DNA of 64,000 nucleotides, taken from Sphingobacteriales bacterium. GTDB lineage: Bacteria > Bacteroidota > Bacteroidia > Chitinophagales > Chitinophagaceae. The DNA is taken from positions 1 through 64,000 of the forward strand of contig JACQDV010000039.1 of the NCBI GenBank assembly GCA_016200915.1, in the 5' to 3' direction. Numbering within the stretch: the stretch's first letter is position 1; each line of letters opens with the position of its first letter. Under the pieces are notes generated by a model. The model was not told where the DNA came from. It ran no database searches and saw only the letters and a program-made list of their open reading frames with translations. Positions 17,028 through 26,740 of this stretch are shown piece by piece. A program made the translations under genes and the position numbers.

Positions 17028-18452
17028 ATGCGGCATATAATTAAACTAAAGGATGTATCGGTTAAACGAAATGGGAATACTATACTATCTCACATAAACC
17101 TGTCGCTAAATCAGGATGAACACTGGGCAATAACCGGGCAATCAGGAAGCGGTAAAACTACACTGGCACATGTATTAACCGGTAAAATATTTTTCAATGG
17201 AGAAATTAATTCACACATAAACAATACGGAAGATAAAAAATCAATTATCCTGGTAGAACAACAGCATCATTTCAAAAATCTTTCCAATACCGGCGATCTT
17301 TATTACCAGCAACGTTTTAATTCTTTTGACTCGGAAGACACGATCACTGTTGAAACGGCTTTACAAACATTAAAGAATAAAGAAACATGGATTGAGCTGC
17401 TTCACCTGACTCCTCTCCTATCCAAACCACTTATTCAATTATCAAATGGCGAAAACAAAAGATTGCAGTTAGTAAAAGCATTATCTGCCAATCCGGTTTT
17501 ACTGATTTTAGATAATCCATTTATTGGATTGGATACGGAAGGAAGAGCTACACTGCATTCCATTGTTGCTTCCATCATTAAAGAAGGAATTCATTTGCTG
17601 CTCATCACCTCCTCCCATGAAATTCCTGAATGTATTACACATATTGCTGTACTGGAAAATGGAAAGATGATCTGGCAGGGAGCAAAAAAAGATTATCAGC
17701 CGGATAAATTTCATCATCCCCAAAAAATAACTTCATTAACTGCCATAAAAGAAATCACCGCTCCATCTTATCCAGATTTCGACTATGCGGTTAAAATGAA
17801 AAACGTTACGGTAAAGTATGGAGAGAAAACTATCTTGGACAATATCAACTGGTCAATAAAAAAAGGGGAATGCTGGAACCTATCCGGACCCAATGGTGCA
17901 GGTAAATCAACTTTACTAAGTTTAATTAATGCAGATAATCCGCAAGCATACGCTAACGAAATTTATTTATTTGATAAACGAAGAGGAAAAGGTGAAAGCA
18001 TTTGGGATATTAAAAAACTAATTGGCTATGTTTCTCCGGAACTTCATTTATTTTTTGAACAACATAACACCTGTTCCCGGGTAATCGCCTCGGGCTTATT
18101 TGATACCATTGGTTTATTTCGTCAATTAACTGCTGCACAGGAACAACAGGTTCAGCAATGGATTAAATTATTCAGCTTAGAAAAATTTCAGCACAAAGCA
18201 ATGTTTACGCTTTCTAACAGTGAACAAAGAATTGTTTTACTCGCCAGGGCATTGATAAAAAATCCTCCGCTACTGATATTGGATGAACCCTGCCAGGGAT
18301 TAGATGAAGATCAAACCAGCTACTTTATTCAATTTGTAAATGAAATATGTAAACAATTTGGCACCACACTCATCTTTGTAAGTCATTATAAAAAAGATAT
18401 TCCTGTGTGTGTAACAAATTTCTTTCAGCTGGCCAATGGCAAACAGCAATAA
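17028..18452 (+). CDS. Tandem ABC ATPase, ModF-like
   Basis: 474 residues with two ABC nucleotide-binding domains and no membrane segments. Domain 1 has Walker A GQSGSGKTTL (about 38-47), signature LSNGENKRLQL and Walker B LLILDNPF. Domain 2 has Walker A GPNGAGKSTL (about 284-293), signature LSNSEQRIVLL and Walker B LLILDEP. Domain 1 carries Asn where the catalytic Glu is expected, so one ATP site may bind without fast hydrolysis. The layout resembles ModF/YlmA-type proteins, whose role (molybdate-related or translation-related) is not settled. No permease gene is adjacent. Confidence 0.8.
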   Translation: MRHIIKLKDVSVKRNGNTILSHINLSLNQDEHWAITGQSGSGKTTLAHVLTGKIFFNGEINSHINNTEDKKSIILVEQQHHFKNLSNTGDLYYQQRFNSFDSEDTITVETALQTLKNKETWIELLHLTPLLSKPLIQLSNGENKRLQLVKALSANPVLLILDNPFIGLDTEGRATLHSIVASIIKEGIHLLLITSSHEIPECITHIAVLENGKMIWQGAKKDYQPDKFHHPQKITSLTAIKEITAPSYPDFDYAVKMKNVTVKYGEKTILDNINWSIKKGECWNLSGPNGAGKSTLLSLINADNPQAYANEIYLFDKRRGKGESIWDIKKLIGYVSPELHLFFEQHNTCSRVIASGLFDTIGLFRQLTAAQEQQVQQWIKLFSLEKFQHKAMFTLSNSEQRIVLLARALIKNPPLLILDEPCQGLDEDQTSYFIQFVNEICKQFGTTLIFVSHYKKDIPVCVTNFFQLANGKQQ

Positions 18453-18456
18453 AAAT

Positions 18457-18486
18457 GCCCCCGCTATGCAAGCAACAAGCAGGGGC
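18457..18486 (-). terminator. Intrinsic terminator of the lipoprotein gene at 18509
   Basis: A 9-bp stem with one mismatch (18457-18465 with 18478-18486). The minus strand continues into a T run, so it serves the minus-strand gene. Confidence 0.65.
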
Positions 18487-18508
18487 GAAAATTGACCATT
18501 AACCAAAA

Positions 18509-18967
18509 CTACTTTTTACTAAGGGTCAGGTGTTCGTCTTCAATAGGTTCTTTGTTGTCCAGGTGGATATTGGAATTATTTTCAGAAGCAACGTTCCAGG
18601 TTTTGCTTATTTTATCAAAAGGTGTTGAAGTGAAACTTATTGTTAAAGCAGCAACAGTAGGTGCTGAACCATAATAGGTGACTCCGCCTTTGGATGATGA
18701 CCATGAGCCGGAAGCTGATTTACTTCCATCAGTTGCACTCACAGTACCATTACTGCTGAAGGTAAGTGTTACACCAGAGAAAGCCAAAGTCTTATCTTCA
18801 GTTCTTTGCGTAAGTGAACTTACAAACCATGTTCCTTTTGTAATAATGGTGGAAGGATCATTGGGATCGGTAGTAGTTGTTGTAGCAGTACTGTTATCTT
18901 TTTTGCAGGAAGCCAACAAAACAAACAATGACAATGCAACTGGTACAAAACGGGTAATCTTTTTCAT
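18509..18967 (-). CDS. Small lipoprotein, lipocalin-like domain possible
   Basis: 152 residues. Signal MKKITRFVPVALSLFVLLASC has a clear lipobox (LASC). A Thr/Asp linker follows, then a beta-rich domain (GTWFVSSLTQRTEDKTLAFSGVTLTFSSNG ... ASGSWSSSKGGVTYY) that resembles the lipocalin-like DUF common in Bacteroidota lipoproteins. Function unknown. The ATG at 18967 is chosen over the longer frame from 19009 because it begins the signal peptide. Confidence 0.75.
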   Translation of the reverse strand: MKKITRFVPVALSLFVLLASCKKDNSTATTTTTDPNDPSTIITKGTWFVSSLTQRTEDKTLAFSGVTLTFSSNGTVSATDGSKSASGSWSSSKGGVTYYGSAPTVAALTISFTSTPFDKISKTWNVASENNSNIHLDNKEPIEDEHLTLSKK

Positions 18968-19139
18968 AAGTGTTATTTTGATAGTGTTGTTAATGTTTAA
19001 TGACAACACAAAGATGTAATGAGTACTCTTAGAAAAATAATCAGTTTGCTCCGTTGGGAATTTTAAATGACTGAACCGGATTAAAAGAATATTGAAGGTT
19101 AACCGGATTACCGTAATTTTAAAACTATATCATTCCATT

Positions 19140-20666
19140 ATGAAGAAATCATTCGTCTTATTGTTTCTGTTATTTGCAACAAAAGCTTTCAATCAAACAA
19201 CTCAGCAAAAGATAAGTAACTACATAGCAGATCAGCAACATGCCATGCTGAAAGAATATGCTGAGTTCATCAGCATTCCAAATGTATTAGGTGATTCTCT
19301 CAACATCTATCGTAATGCAGATTATATTAAAAATTTGTTAGGCAAATTGGGAGTTAAAACTCAATTACTCACATTAGATAAACCCGGTGCAGCACCAGTT
19401 GTATTCGGAGAAGTAATTACTCCCGGTGCAACCAAGACTATCGCTTTTTATGCGCATTACGATGGGCAACCTGTCAATCCAAAACAATGGGCTGCAGGAT
19501 TAGAACCATTCAAACCAGCATTGCTTACTGATCGTATTGATAAAGGCGGGCAGTTTATTTCTTTTCCAAACGATAATGAACCCATCAATCCTGACTGGAG
19601 ATTGTATGGCAGAGGAAGTTCTGATGATAAAGCCGGTGTATATGCTATCATCAAAGCTTATGAAGCGATCATTAAAAACAATTTTACTCCTGGCATCAAT
19701 ATCAAATTCTTTTTTGAAGGAGAAGAAGAAGCCGGCTCTGTAAATCTTGGTGATATAATGGATAAATACAAAGCGGAGTTAAAAGCTGATTGCTGGGTCA
19801 TTTGTGATGGCCCACGTCATCAATCTGGAAGAAAACAAATTGCATTTGGCGTAAGAGGCGATGTAAATGTTGACTTGATTGTATATGGCGGTAAACGTCC
19901 TTTGCATAGTGGTAACTATGGTAACTGGGCGCCTAATCCTGCCATGCGTTTAGCTCAATTACTGGCATCAATGAAAGATAAAAATGGCATGGTTACTATT
20001 AAAGGCTTTTATGATGATGTAACACCTTTATCAGCTTCGGAAAAAGAAGCTATTAAAAAAGTTCCTGCTATAGAAGGAATATTAAAAGATGAATTAGGCA
20101 TTGCCGTTCCTGATGGTGGTGGCAAATCTTTTTTAGAACTCATTAATTTGCCCACACTCAACATCAATGGCATGCAAAGTATGAATGTGGGTGCTATGGC
20201 AAGTAATATTATTCCATCAACTGCTACTGCTGTGTTAGACTTACGATTAGTATTGGGTAATGATGTTGACAGGCAGGTAAACAAACTCATCAATCATATT
20301 AAATCGCAGGGCTATTATGTAACAGACAAAGCTCCTACAGATGAAGAAAGAAAAAAGTATGGATGGATTGCACAGGTAAATAAAAGAGGTACCGGTTATA
20401 ATGCGCAAAGAACACCGATGGATATGCCCATAGCAAAAAATATTATTACTGCTGTTCAAACTACTACCAAAGATCCGGTAGTATTGTTGCCGGGCATTGG
20501 AGGAAGTTTGCCATTATATCTTTTTGAGAAAAAATTGGGCACCAAACCAATTACTATGAACTTAGTTAACTACGATAATAATCAACATGCCGAAAATGAA
20601 AATATAAGATTGGGTTATTTATGGCAGGGAATTGAAACAGTAGCTGCTACTATGCTGATCAAATAA
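19140..20666 (+). CDS. M20 family dipeptidase, exported
   Basis: A zinc-dependent carboxypeptidase or dipeptidase of 508 residues with a signal peptide (MKKSFVLLFLLFATKAFNQ), so it acts in the periplasm or outside. Metal ligands are visible in order: His and Asp in FYAHYDGQ, Asp in GRGSSDDKAG, the general base and ligand pair in FEGEEEAGS, and the late His in NNQHAENEN. A dimerisation domain (about 230-390) sits between. It resembles CNDP-type peptidases. The ATG at 19140 is used because 16 in-frame codons upstream lack signal-peptide character. Confidence 0.9.
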   Translation: MKKSFVLLFLLFATKAFNQTTQQKISNYIADQQHAMLKEYAEFISIPNVLGDSLNIYRNADYIKNLLGKLGVKTQLLTLDKPGAAPVVFGEVITPGATKTIAFYAHYDGQPVNPKQWAAGLEPFKPALLTDRIDKGGQFISFPNDNEPINPDWRLYGRGSSDDKAGVYAIIKAYEAIIKNNFTPGINIKFFFEGEEEAGSVNLGDIMDKYKAELKADCWVICDGPRHQSGRKQIAFGVRGDVNVDLIVYGGKRPLHSGNYGNWAPNPAMRLAQLLASMKDKNGMVTIKGFYDDVTPLSASEKEAIKKVPAIEGILKDELGIAVPDGGGKSFLELINLPTLNINGMQSMNVGAMASNIIPSTATAVLDLRLVLGNDVDRQVNKLINHIKSQGYYVTDKAPTDEERKKYGWIAQVNKRGTGYNAQRTPMDMPIAKNIITAVQTTTKDPVVLLPGIGGSLPLYLFEKKLGTKPITMNLVNYDNNQHAENENIRLGYLWQGIETVAATMLIK

Positions 20667-20712
20667 TTTATTCTGTTTCTTTTCTTAACTTAGGTAATAA
20701 TAACTTCTGCAT

Positions 20713-22380
20713 ATGAAACTCCGACTGTTCATTCCGGTATTATTGCTAACATCCATAATTGTTTTTGCCTTTCGCATGAAAGAAAGAGCAAAACAAAAAA
20801 CAGCTGATATAAAAAAGCAAATGCTTTCTAAAAAACAGTTGGCATTGCGTTGCACACCAGACTGGAATGAATTTACCATAACAGCAGATGAAGTAAACAA
20901 CTTTGGCCCCTTACCGGGCTTTGGTAAGTACAGCTGGAAAATCTCCACTAAAAACGACAGTGCACAATTTTATTTTAACCAGGGCATCAACATGTATTAT
21001 GGCTTTCATATAATTGAAGCATTAGCTTCGTTCAAAAAAGCACAGGAATTTGATGCCAATTGTGCTATGCTTTACTGGGCGGAAGCTCTCTCCCATGGCC
21101 CTAATATTAATGATCTTGCTTATGCACAGGCGCCTGATGCATTAGCCGCCATACAAAAAGCCTCCTCACTTTCAGCCAATGCTTTACTATTAGAAAAAAA
21201 ATTAATTGAAGCACAACAACAGCATTATTCAAGTGATACTACCATCAAACGTTCCATATTAAATGCAAACTATACGGCTGCTATGAAACTGTTGTTTAAC
21301 TCTGATGGCAACAATGCAGATGTAGCTGCTTTATATGCTGACGCAATGATGAATGAACATCCATGGGATTACTGGTATCATGATGGCAAGCCAAAAGAAT
21401 GGACACCACATATACTGGAAGTAGTAGCAAAAGGATTACAGGATAATTCCAATCATCCCGGATTGAATCATTATAATGTTCATATGTGGGAAGCTTCTTT
21501 AACTCCCGGCAAGGCATTAACCAGTGCTGATAAATTAGGAACGATTACTCCCGGCTTATCACATATGGTGCATATGCCTTCACATATATACATACGAACC
21601 GGTTACTTTAAAAAAGGAACAATAGTAAATGAACAAGCGGTAAGTCAGTATAATAATTATAAAGGCTTGATGCCTTCGGTAACCAACGGTGCTTTCCTGT
21701 ATGAATGGCATAACCTGCATATGCAGGCTGCCAACGCATTGTTTGTTGAGAATTATACGTATGCACTTAAATCAGCCATTGCCTGCAGAAACAGTTTGGA
21801 TACATCCGCATTAGGATTGGAAGCACCGGTTGGTGATTATGTTCAGTATTTATGGAGTACACCTATGTTCACCATGGTTTATTACAAACAATGGGATGAT
21901 ATATTAAAAGAACCTCAGCCAAACAGCAATCATCATTTTTCAACTGCTATCTGGCATTATGCACAGGGAATGGCGAATGCAGCTAAAGGAAATTTATCCG
22001 CAGCCAAAACATCTGTGGAAGCATTAAAACATTTAATACAGGAAGCTGATATGAAAATTCCCAATGGAGTTTTTAATGCACCTGATGCAGCAGGGAATGT
22101 TGCCATCAATATTTTACAGGCAATGATAGCTGATAAAGAAAATAATCAGACAGAAGCTATTCGCTTATTAAAAGTGGCGGTGCAAAAAGAAGATGATATG
22201 GTATATGATGAACCAAAGGATTGGTTAACTCCAGCAAGGTCATACTTAGGTTATATGCATCTTAAATACGGACAGTTTAAAGAAGCTGCTGCTGCATTTT
22301 CTTCTTCACTTAAAAAAGATCCCGGCGAACCATTAGCCATTAAAGGATTGAAACTCGCTATCGCTAAGAAGAAAGCTTAA
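20713..22380 (+). CDS. Exported tetratricopeptide-repeat protein
   Basis: 555 residues with an N-terminal hydrophobic segment (about 4-20). TPR helices around 85-140 (FYFNQGINMYYGFHIIEALASFKKAQEFDANCAMLYWAEALSHGPN) and near the C terminus (YLGYMHLKYGQFKEAAAAFSSSLKKDPGEPLAIKG) enclose a His-rich middle (GLSHMVHMPSHIYIRTG). The His-rich motif recurs in relatives and could bind metal, but no activity is known. It follows the dipeptidase by 46 bp on the same strand and may be co-transcribed. Confidence 0.75.
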   Translation: MKLRLFIPVLLLTSIIVFAFRMKERAKQKTADIKKQMLSKKQLALRCTPDWNEFTITADEVNNFGPLPGFGKYSWKISTKNDSAQFYFNQGINMYYGFHIIEALASFKKAQEFDANCAMLYWAEALSHGPNINDLAYAQAPDALAAIQKASSLSANALLLEKKLIEAQQQHYSSDTTIKRSILNANYTAAMKLLFNSDGNNADVAALYADAMMNEHPWDYWYHDGKPKEWTPHILEVVAKGLQDNSNHPGLNHYNVHMWEASLTPGKALTSADKLGTITPGLSHMVHMPSHIYIRTGYFKKGTIVNEQAVSQYNNYKGLMPSVTNGAFLYEWHNLHMQAANALFVENYTYALKSAIACRNSLDTSALGLEAPVGDYVQYLWSTPMFTMVYYKQWDDILKEPQPNSNHHFSTAIWHYAQGMANAAKGNLSAAKTSVEALKHLIQEADMKIPNGVFNAPDAAGNVAINILQAMIADKENNQTEAIRLLKVAVQKEDDMVYDEPKDWLTPARSYLGYMHLKYGQFKEAAAAFSSSLKKDPGEPLAIKGLKLAIAKKKA

Positions 22381-22411
22381 TAACTTACTTGTGCTTAAAC
22401 CAAAATACTTT

Positions 22412-22511
22412 ATTACACTGTGTAGCTCTGTGAATATCTCTGTGGTTACTCTGTGGTTACTTTTTTTACAACAGAGGTACCTGAGGCAATCACAGAAAGC
22501 ACAGAGAATAG
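22412..22511. repeat. Dispersed palindromic repeat (CACAGAG / CTCTGTG type)
   Basis: CTCTGTGGTTACTCTGTGGT-type units on the left face CACAGAAAGCACAGAG on the right, an imperfect inverted repeat in the 313-bp gap after the TPR gene. Confidence 0.6.
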
Positions 22512-22568
22512 AATTGCTAACGGAATTCCTATAATGATACACATTAATTATCAATATTGCCCTGCCAC

Positions 22569-22665
22569 ATTGGGCTAAAGCCCACAGTCGTTGGAATTCA
22601 ACTTTATTACCCCGACCTTAAGGTCGGGGCTATGGAAGCGATACCCTTAAAGGCTTCAGCCCAAT
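22569..22665. repeat. REP-like nested palindrome
   Basis: The outer arms ATTGGGCTAAAGCC (22569-22582) and GGCTTCAGCCCAAT (22652-22665) enclose a perfect 20-bp palindrome at 22610-22629 (CCCCGACCTT / AAGGTCGGGG). No gene is visible in 22381-22693. Confidence 0.8.
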
Positions 22666-22693
22666 ACAATAAAACTTAGTCGGACAACAATCA

Positions 22694-23398
22694 TTAATTA
22701 TAATTGTTGAAATGATTCTGATGATTCACCCGGGAAGTTTCCTGGTGCTTATTAATCGCTTTTTTAGATAATCGTAAGGCAATAATAAATGAGACTAATG
22801 CACCAATAGAAAGCAACGGTACATCATTCAGGAAAAGAAAGAAATCAAATGCTCCATGAAATAGGATTGCCCAAAACAATCCGCTCACTAAATATTGTAA
22901 TCGCTTTTCAGGATTGAATTTTGCCAGCCCCACAAAATAGCCCATCAGCACCGCAAAAGTTCCATGTGCCGGAACTGAAAGAAACATTCTTATAACACCG
23001 GTTGCCACACCATGCTCTGTTACATATAATATGTTTTCGAGTGTAGCAAAGCCCATTCCCACCATAACGGCATAAACTATTCCATCCAATGGTTCATCAA
23101 ATGCTTTGCGGCGATATGCATAAAAACGCAGCATAAGATATTTGCTTCCCTCTTCACTAAATCCCACAATACAAAAAGCAAAGAAAGCTTTATAAATAGC
23201 TGAAGATTTGTCAGCGAAAAGTTGTTCACTTGGTTTGGTAGTCAGTAATTGAAATATGACAGCAGGGAAAGCACTCAATACTCCCAAGAAAAAACTGATG
23301 ATGAGATTTTTTAATGGCTCAGCATTATACCGGTCTTTATAAATAATAAATAAACAAATAGCCAAACCGGGAGCAATTGCCAGTGCCAGTAAACCCAT
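22694..23398 (-). CDS. PrsW family intramembrane metalloprotease
   Basis: A 234-residue polytopic membrane protein with about seven helices. It carries the family active-site motifs in helices: EE in VGFSEEGSKYLML, His in PAHGTFAVLMGYF and HGAFDFFLFL. Relatives cleave anti-sigma factors within the membrane (PrsW/RsiW in Bacillus). No anti-sigma gene is adjacent, so the substrate is unknown. Confidence 0.9.
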   Translation of the reverse strand: MGLLALAIAPGLAICLFIIYKDRYNAEPLKNLIISFFLGVLSAFPAVIFQLLTTKPSEQLFADKSSAIYKAFFAFCIVGFSEEGSKYLMLRFYAYRRKAFDEPLDGIVYAVMVGMGFATLENILYVTEHGVATGVIRMFLSVPAHGTFAVLMGYFVGLAKFNPEKRLQYLVSGLFWAILFHGAFDFFLFLNDVPLLSIGALVSFIIALRLSKKAINKHQETSRVNHQNHFNNYN

Positions 23399-23462
23399 TG
23401 ATAATTTTAATTTGAAATCAAATTAGGAAAAACAATTGAAAGTGGAGACCGCTGTTTACTTA

Positions 23463-23606
23463 GGTGCATTTTAAATTTTCCCATCCTGACCCACCCCTAT
23501 TAAAAAGTCTTTTATTTTAAAACACTACGGCCCCTCCGTGGAGGGGATAAAAAGACTGCTATTTAAAATTAAAAAAGCCATACTTTACGGGAATTTGAAA
23601 TGCACC
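23463..23606. repeat. 144-bp nested palindrome, MITE-like
   Basis: The terminal arms GGTGCATTTTAAATTTTCCC (23463-23482) and GGGAATTTGAAATGCACC (23589-23606) are complementary with few mismatches. Inside lie AAAAGTCTTTT / AAAAGAC segments and a GGCCCCTCC / GGAGGGG hairpin. It sits between prsW and the AraC gene and ends 4 bp before the AraC stop codon. Confidence 0.7.
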
Positions 23607-23609
23607 CAT

Positions 23610-24572
23610 TTACTTCTCCATCATGCATTCCTTATAAGCACCGGGAGTAATGCCTTCTGTTTTCTTAAATAAACGAATAAAGTAGTTCACATCTGTAAAA
23701 CCACATTCATAAGCTACTTCGGAAATGGAGCTGTTTTTATTGGAGAGTAATTGCTTGGAAAGCTTGATGCGTTCACGGTTGATATAATCGAGTGGTGTTA
23801 CACCAAACTGTTCTTTAAACCATTTAAAGAACTGGTTGCGTCCCATATATGCTTTTCGGCAAAGTGTATTCACTTCTATTTTGTTCACTAATTGCTCGTG
23901 GATATAGTTGAGTATAAAATGTAGCCTGGTATGATTGCTGTTGGCATCCGCTTCCGTACTCACCTGCAGCAAATGCTGACTTTGTACCAATCTTATCAAT
24001 AATTCTTTCAGGTTTAAATCAGCATAAATATTCTTTGCTATATCTCCACTGCTGCATACACGGATGAGTTTGTTGATGAGGTCAGTTACCTCAGTGTCAT
24101 TGTCAAAATGATATTGATTAAACTGGAGCTTCCAGCTATGTTCATTTTCTTTATCGCTGTTATAATAAGTGTTCAGGTAATTAACGGTATCCGTAATATA
24201 ACGGCCATCAACTGCCAGTGCAATACATTGTGTTGGGTTGTCTGCCTGTGCCTCAGGAAAATCAATTACCATCGTTTCATCTGCCGGAACAATTACTGTT
24301 TCACCCGGTAAATAATCAAAGGCAGGTTTATCAAACAAATGCATCACCTTCTTCCCTCTCACCATACTCGTAATAACAAAATCATTAAACGTTAAAGGTA
24401 CACGGTATGTTTCCTGGTAACTCTCAAATACATTCAGTTCACAATTATTTAAATTGAATACACGACGGTTTTCTACCAGCGTTTGCAGGTACTTGGGGTG
24501 AGTGAGATCAATCTTATTTAAATGATTCCGCACAGGCAAAACATGTGTTTTATGTAAGGGAAAATTAGGCAA
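23610..24572 (-). CDS. AraC family transcriptional regulator
   Basis: 320 residues. The N-terminal cupin-like sensing domain (about 30-190) includes [20 protein letters not shown]. The C-terminal pair of helix-turn-helix motifs (about 220-316) includes [36 protein letters not shown] and [35 protein letters not shown]. It diverges from the aldehyde dehydrogenase gene with about 120 bp between the starts, the usual layout for a local activator. Regulation of the dehydrogenase is an inference. Confidence 0.92.
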   Translation of the reverse strand: MPNFPLHKTHVLPVRNHLNKIDLTHPKYLQTLVENRRVFNLNNCELNVFESYQETYRVPLTFNDFVITSMVRGKKVMHLFDKPAFDYLPGETVIVPADETMVIDFPEAQADNPTQCIALAVDGRYITDTVNYLNTYYNSDKENEHSWKLQFNQYHFDNDTEVTDLINKLIRVCSSGDIAKNIYADLNLKELLIRLVQSQHLLQVSTEADANSNHTRLHFILNYIHEQLVNKIEVNTLCRKAYMGRNQFFKWFKEQFGVTPLDYINRERIKLSKQLLSNKNSSISEVAYECGFTDVNYFIRLFKKTEGITPGAYKECMMEK

Positions 24573-24693
24573 AAATCCTATGATGGCAAATGATCAGGTA
24601 CAATTGTGCTATCTAAAAATACAATGCTCCTCTCCTTTATCTATCCAAAAATTGAACTTGGTGTATTACTTCACTCTAAAAAGCTTGCAAAAT

Positions 24694-26226
24694 ATGAGTA
24701 CAACAACTGTTGCTGCGCCAAAAACAAATGTGGCCGCCCGCCCGAAATTCAAAGTCCGTTACGATCATTACATTGGAGGAGAATGGGTAGCTCCTTCCAG
24801 CGGGGAATATTTTGATAATATTTCTCCTGTTGATGGAAAACCTTTTACTCAAGCCGCCCGTGGAAACGCAAAAGACATTGATAAAGCAATTGATGCGGCT
24901 ACCGAAGCTTTTAAAAGCTGGAGCAAAACTGCCGCCAGTTACCGCAGCAATATTTTATTACGTATTGCGCAGGTAATTGAAGATAACCTGGAATACTTAG
25001 CCGTTGTTGAAACCATTGATAATGGAAAAGCACTGAGAGAAACCAAAGCAGCCGATCTTCCGCTGGTGGTTGATCACTTCCGCTATTTCGCAGGAGTAAT
25101 ACGCAGTGAAGAAGGTACGGTTAGCGAACATGATGAAACAACCGTAAGCATTAACCTGCATGAACCCATTGGCGTTGTAGGACAAATTATCCCCTGGAAT
25201 TTTCCTTTGCTGATGGCCGCATGGAAAATTGCACCGGCCTTGGCAGCAGGATGTACCGTTGTTGTTAAACCTGCTGAACAAACACCCACCGGTATTATGT
25301 GTATGATGGAGTTGATTGGTGATTTGTTACCAAAAGGTGTGTTGAATGTGGTAACTGGTTTTGGTCCTGAAGCTGGTAAACCATTGGCTTCTTCACCAAG
25401 AATTAATAAGGTTGCTTTTACCGGTGAAACAACTACCGGAAGATTGATTATGCAATATGCATCTGAAAATCTTATTCCGGTTACTATGGAGTTGGGTGGT
25501 AAGAGTCCGAACATATTCTTTGAATCTGTTGCCGATGCAGATGATGATTATTTTGATAAAGCTGTGGAAGGTGCTGTGATGTTTGCCTTAAACCAGGGAG
25601 AAGTTTGTACTTGTCCATCGAGAATATTAGTGCATGAAAATATCTATGAAAAATTTATGGACAGAGTGGTACAACGAACTAAAGCCATCAAATTGGGTAA
25701 TCCATTAGATGCTACCGTAATGATGGGTGCACAGGCAAGTGAAGACCAGTATAAAAAGATATTGAGTTATATGGATATTGGTAAGCAGGAAGGTGCGCAA
25801 GTGCTTTGTGGTGGTGAAGCGTTTCATCAGAACAGTGGATTAGAACACGGTTACTACATTCAGCCAACCATTTTTAAAGGCAATAACAAGATGCGCATTT
25901 TCCAGGAAGAAATTTTTGGGCCCGTTACATCCGTTACCACTTTCAAAACAACTGAAGAAGCGATTGCTATTGCCAATGATACCTTGTATGGTTTAGGAGC
26001 CGGTGTGTGGACAAGAGATGCACATGAACTATACCAGGTGCCCAGAGCCATACAGGCAGGACGTGTATGGGTGAATTGTTATCATGCTTATCCGGCACAT
26101 GCTCCGTTTGGTGGTTATAAAAAATCCGGTTTTGGGAGAGAAACACATAAGATGATGCTCAACCATTATCGTCAAACGAAGAACATGCTGATCTCTTACA
26201 GCAAAAATAAATTAGGCTTCTTTTAG
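24694..26226 (+). CDS. NAD-dependent aldehyde dehydrogenase, ExaC/AldB-like
   Basis: Oxidises an aldehyde, probably acetaldehyde or a similar small one, to the acid. 510 residues. The catalytic Cys305 lies in [11 protein letters not shown] and the general base Glu266 in [11 protein letters not shown], with the NAD-binding motif [11 protein letters not shown] before them. The second Cys after the catalytic one (CTC) is typical of the ExaC/AcoD subgroup. Those enzymes are usually encoded next to a DUF779 gene, as here. The ATG at 24694 ([10 protein letters not shown]) is chosen; the longer frame from 24580 would run into the promoter region. Confidence 0.93.
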   Translation: MSTTTVAAPKTNVAARPKFKVRYDHYIGGEWVAPSSGEYFDNISPVDGKPFTQAARGNAKDIDKAIDAATEAFKSWSKTAASYRSNILLRIAQVIEDNLEYLAVVETIDNGKALRETKAADLPLVVDHFRYFAGVIRSEEGTVSEHDETTVSINLHEPIGVVGQIIPWNFPLLMAAWKIAPALAAGCTVVVKPAEQTPTGIMCMMELIGDLLPKGVLNVVTGFGPEAGKPLASSPRINKVAFTGETTTGRLIMQYASENLIPVTMELGGKSPNIFFESVADADDDYFDKAVEGAVMFALNQGEVCTCPSRILVHENIYEKFMDRVVQRTKAIKLGNPLDATVMMGAQASEDQYKKILSYMDIGKQEGAQVLCGGEAFHQNSGLEHGYYIQPTIFKGNNKMRIFQEEIFGPVTSVTTFKTTEEAIAIANDTLYGLGAGVWTRDAHELYQVPRAIQAGRVWVNCYHAYPAHAPFGGYKKSGFGRETHKMMLNHYRQTKNMLISYSKNKLGFF

Positions 26227-26245
26227 TAGTTGGGTCAAAACTACG

Positions 26246-26275
26246 GGCAACGGTGATGAGCCGTTGCCTTTTTAT
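26246..26275 (+). terminator. Intrinsic terminator between aldehyde dehydrogenase and DUF779 genes
   Basis: A perfect 8-bp GC-rich stem (26246-26253 with 26261-26268) is followed by a T-rich tract. It lies inside a presumed two-gene operon. Confidence 0.75.
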
Positions 26276-26291
26276 TTTTAAAACGATTGTT

Positions 26292-26672
26292 ATGCCAGTT
26301 TCAAGAGTTATTTGTACCGATGCAGCCAAAGTATTGATTGAAAAATTAAAATCAATGCATGGACCGCTAATGTTTCATCAGAGTGGAGGTTGCTGTGATG
26401 GAAGCCAGCCGATGTGTTTTGCAGAAGGTGAATTTAAAATTGGAGGAAGCGATGTTTGCCTCGCTGAAATTGAAGGCTGCAAATTTTATATGAGTAAAGA
26501 CCAGTTTGAATACTGGCAGCATACCCAGTTAATTTTAAATGTTACTCCCGGCCGTGGCAGCAGTTTTTCATTAGAGATTCCGTTGGGCGTTCGTTTCTTT
26601 ATCGAATCCCGGATTTATACAGACGAGGAAATTGAGCAATTAGAACCATTGCTGGCTATAGAGACAGTATGA
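26292..26672 (+). CDS. DUF779 protein
   Basis: A 126-residue cytoplasmic protein. The family signature is clear: MFHQSGGCCDGSQPMCF with three Cys (about 37-50), then FYMSKDQFEYWQHTQLILNVTPGRGSSFSLEIPLGVRF. The family is almost always encoded next to ExaC-type aldehyde dehydrogenases and is thought to help them, possibly through the Cys cluster, but no biochemical role is known to me. The ATG at 26292 (MPVSRV) is chosen over one inside the terminator at 26253. Confidence 0.92.
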   Translation: MPVSRVICTDAAKVLIEKLKSMHGPLMFHQSGGCCDGSQPMCFAEGEFKIGGSDVCLAEIEGCKFYMSKDQFEYWQHTQLILNVTPGRGSSFSLEIPLGVRFFIESRIYTDEEIEQLEPLLAIETV

Positions 26673-26718
26673 GCATAAAATAGTCTTTATAATGACATCA
26701 AATTATTTTCAGATCGGG

Positions 26719-26726
26719 TAACTTTG
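26719..26726 (+). promoter_or_regulatory. Candidate -7 element before the rhodanese-thioredoxin gene
   Basis: TAACTTTG matches TAnnTTTG 15 bp before the ATG. The very short leader is unusual but possible. No -33 element is clear. Confidence 0.35.
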
Positions 26727-26740
26727 CAAAAAAATCGTTC

